The notes under the pieces were generated by a model. That model saw nothing but the letters and a program-made list of their open reading frames with translations, was not told the DNA's origin and did not search any database. From Forficula auricularia (lineage: Eukaryota; Arthropoda; Insecta; Dermaptera; Forficulidae), in the NCBI GenBank assembly GCA_024734495.1, contig JALMQS010000675.1, positions 62,001 through 126,000 on the forward strand: a DNA stretch of 64,000 nucleotides, given 5' to 3'. Positions 63,032 to 64,000 of the stretch are shown piece by piece. The position numbers were made by a program, and so were the translations under genes. The number at the start of each line of letters is the position of its first letter. Positions within the stretch are counted from its first letter, which is position 1.

Positions 63032-63072
63032 TAGACTGATGAAGAGGGCAAAGCCCTCGAAACTATAGTCTC
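63032..63072 (+). ncRNA. Hammerhead ribozyme motif, family A, right arm
   Basis: AGA, CTGATGA (63036-63042), an extra A, stem II GAGGGC/GCCCTC with loop AAA, GAA (63059-63061), stem III A-C/G-T with loop TATA, C17 at 63070. Identical in core and stem III to the motif at 29008. Stem I pairs only weakly next to the core. Confidence 0.75.
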
Positions 63073-63227
63073 GTTATAAATAAATAAAATTTATAATTCC
63101 AGCTGAAGACACACTCTTTTATTGTCTCCTTCAATATATAAAAATTCTGCTACTCTCCGCAAAAAAACTTTCAATTTAAGAGTAGATAAGATTCATATAA
63201 TAACAATTAATAGATTTAAATATAATT

Positions 63228-63488
63228 ATATATCGTCGCTGATCTTAGAAAACCTCATAAGTCCTATTTTTGGTCAAATACATATTATACGTTTATACTG
63301 ACCAACTTTTCACGATGCATCTGTCTACTGAAACCTTATTATTCTATTCCAATTTAATTTCGCGTTACGGACAAATAATAAATATTGATTTGTATTTCTA
63401 TGAATGTTGGTTAAAATGATTTTTCTTGTTTTCTGGCAATCAATGAATTTAGGACTTATGAGGTTTTGTAAGATCAGCGACGATATAT
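63228..63488. repeat. Palindromic MITE, TATATCGTCGCTGATC ends
   Basis: Left TATATATCGTCGCTGATCTT, right inverse AAGATCAGCGACGATATATA, arms of about 45 bp including AACCTCATAAGTCCT. Non-coding. The ends resemble those of the 24351-26651 element. Confidence 0.8.
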
Positions 63489-63489
63489 A

Positions 63490-64000
63490 TTTTTCTCTCT
63501 CAAAAAATTTTGCCCCTCATTTCTCACACAATAAGGAAAAAATTTATTTATATAATTCTGAACTCTATCAAAATCGTATATAGCAGCGGTCTCAAACATA
63601 CATACAGGAATTGTTTATTAATTCAAGATTATATGTAGTTTCGAAAGGCTTGTCTTCGTCTTCAGTTTAATATTAATTCAATTCCGATTAAAACTTAAAT
63701 CAATTACTACTTGCCAGAAGACTGTATTTTTTTTGTGTAAGTTAACTCAAGAGCGTTATACTAGGAGTGTTCGAATGTAAAGGTACAAAACGACACTGTG
63801 GGTATAATTGAAGTCTTTATTCAAAATAATCAGCCAAATCGCCAAATTATGGAAACTTTCAGAGAGCTTATCAAATTTGAAAAAGTTTTTAGCCGTACGT
63901 AATCTTGTCAATTATTTACATTCTACTGAAGATGAATTCAAGCTTCACGAAACTGTTTCCAAATTTTTCGATGATGAAAAAAAAAATTTATATTTTACTT
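63490..64000. other. AT-rich sequence with two CTGAAGA motifs, right edge
   Basis: CTGAAGACGAAGACAAGC then TTTCGAAAC lies on the minus strand near 63663-63635, and CTGAAGATGAATTCAAGC then TTCACGAAACTG on the plus strand near 63929. Both look like decayed hammerheads but their stems do not close well. No exon of the FKBP8-like gene was recognised. Confidence 0.4.

Larger units (their letters stand above)
62896..63177. mobile_element. Short retroelement with two inverted hammerheads, family A
   Basis: A 282-bp insertion with AAGAGTAGATAAGATT repeated on both sides (left copy 62876-62895 has an extra GATA; right 63178-63193). The interior is a large inverted repeat: arms from ATTGAAGGAGACAATAAAGA inward to the hammerheads, separated by a loop of about 20-40 bp. 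No coding sequence. Confidence 0.75.

Noticed and set aside
63625..63665. CTGAAGA...GAAAC on the minus strand as a hammerhead
   Set aside because: Stem II pairs poorly and no stem III with a UH cleavage position closes; at best a decayed copy.

Overview
This is about 64 kb of AT-rich animal DNA, almost certainly from an insect. It holds parts of two intron-containing nuclear genes. Nearly everything else is transposable-element (TE) sequence: Tc1/mariner, hAT, Helitron-like, BEL/Pao, non-LTR elements, many miniature elements (MITEs) and short retroelements with hammerhead ribozyme motifs. No bacterial gene order, operon, CRISPR array, rRNA or convincing tRNA gene is seen. The order of insect is not decided by the sequence.

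Host genes, both on the minus strand. (1) DMAP1 (DNMT1-associated protein 1, a subunit of NuA4/TIP60-type chromatin complexes): seven exons from 31018 down to 14973, with matching splice sites and phases. The start codon is present; the last exon or exons (C-terminus) were not found. Introns 2, 3 and 6 are swollen by TEs. (2) An FKBP8-like membrane-anchored TPR protein: four 3' exons from 60961 down to 46515, with the stop codon and a C-terminal membrane segment. Its FKBP-domain exons would lie beyond the right edge. One of its introns appears to use a GC-AG splice pair.

Layout. 1-8.0 kb: nested TIR elements, a decayed mariner (1166-2077) and a full-length, apparently intact Tc1-like transposon (5654-7301) inserted in a long-TIR element. 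8-15 kb: AT-rich sequence, MITEs, a 119-bp three-unit tandem repeat, a G-rich repeat cluster and a LINE RNase H/C-terminal fragment split by an insertion. 15-31 kb: DMAP1 with intronic nests of MITEs, hAT elements, Helitron-like repeats, a split Tc1 and a hammerhead-bearing retroelement. 31.7-37.6 kb: a foldback element made from a transposase 3' end, then a BEL/Pao retrotransposon with two 1207-bp LTRs, a perfect 5-bp target duplication, gag and protease but no reverse transcriptase or integrase. 38-46 kb: LINE fragments, SINE-like tRNA-derived sequence, a hAT with a transposase C-terminus, Helitron-like repeats. 46.5-61 kb: the FKBP8-like gene, with a mariner, a 650-bp palindrome containing tRNA-like heads, nested hAT elements and an RTE-like LINE with its RT core deleted. 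61-64 kb: Helitron-like repeats carrying two hammerhead-type insertions and a palindromic MITE.

The most interesting signal is a set of short insertions (54-334 bp) flanked by 12-16-bp direct repeats and carrying hammerhead ribozyme cores: CUGANGA, a stem II hairpin, GAAA, a short stem III and a UC cleavage position. They fall into two families and resemble what is known for Penelope-like elements and retrozymes. Activity and novelty have not been tested.
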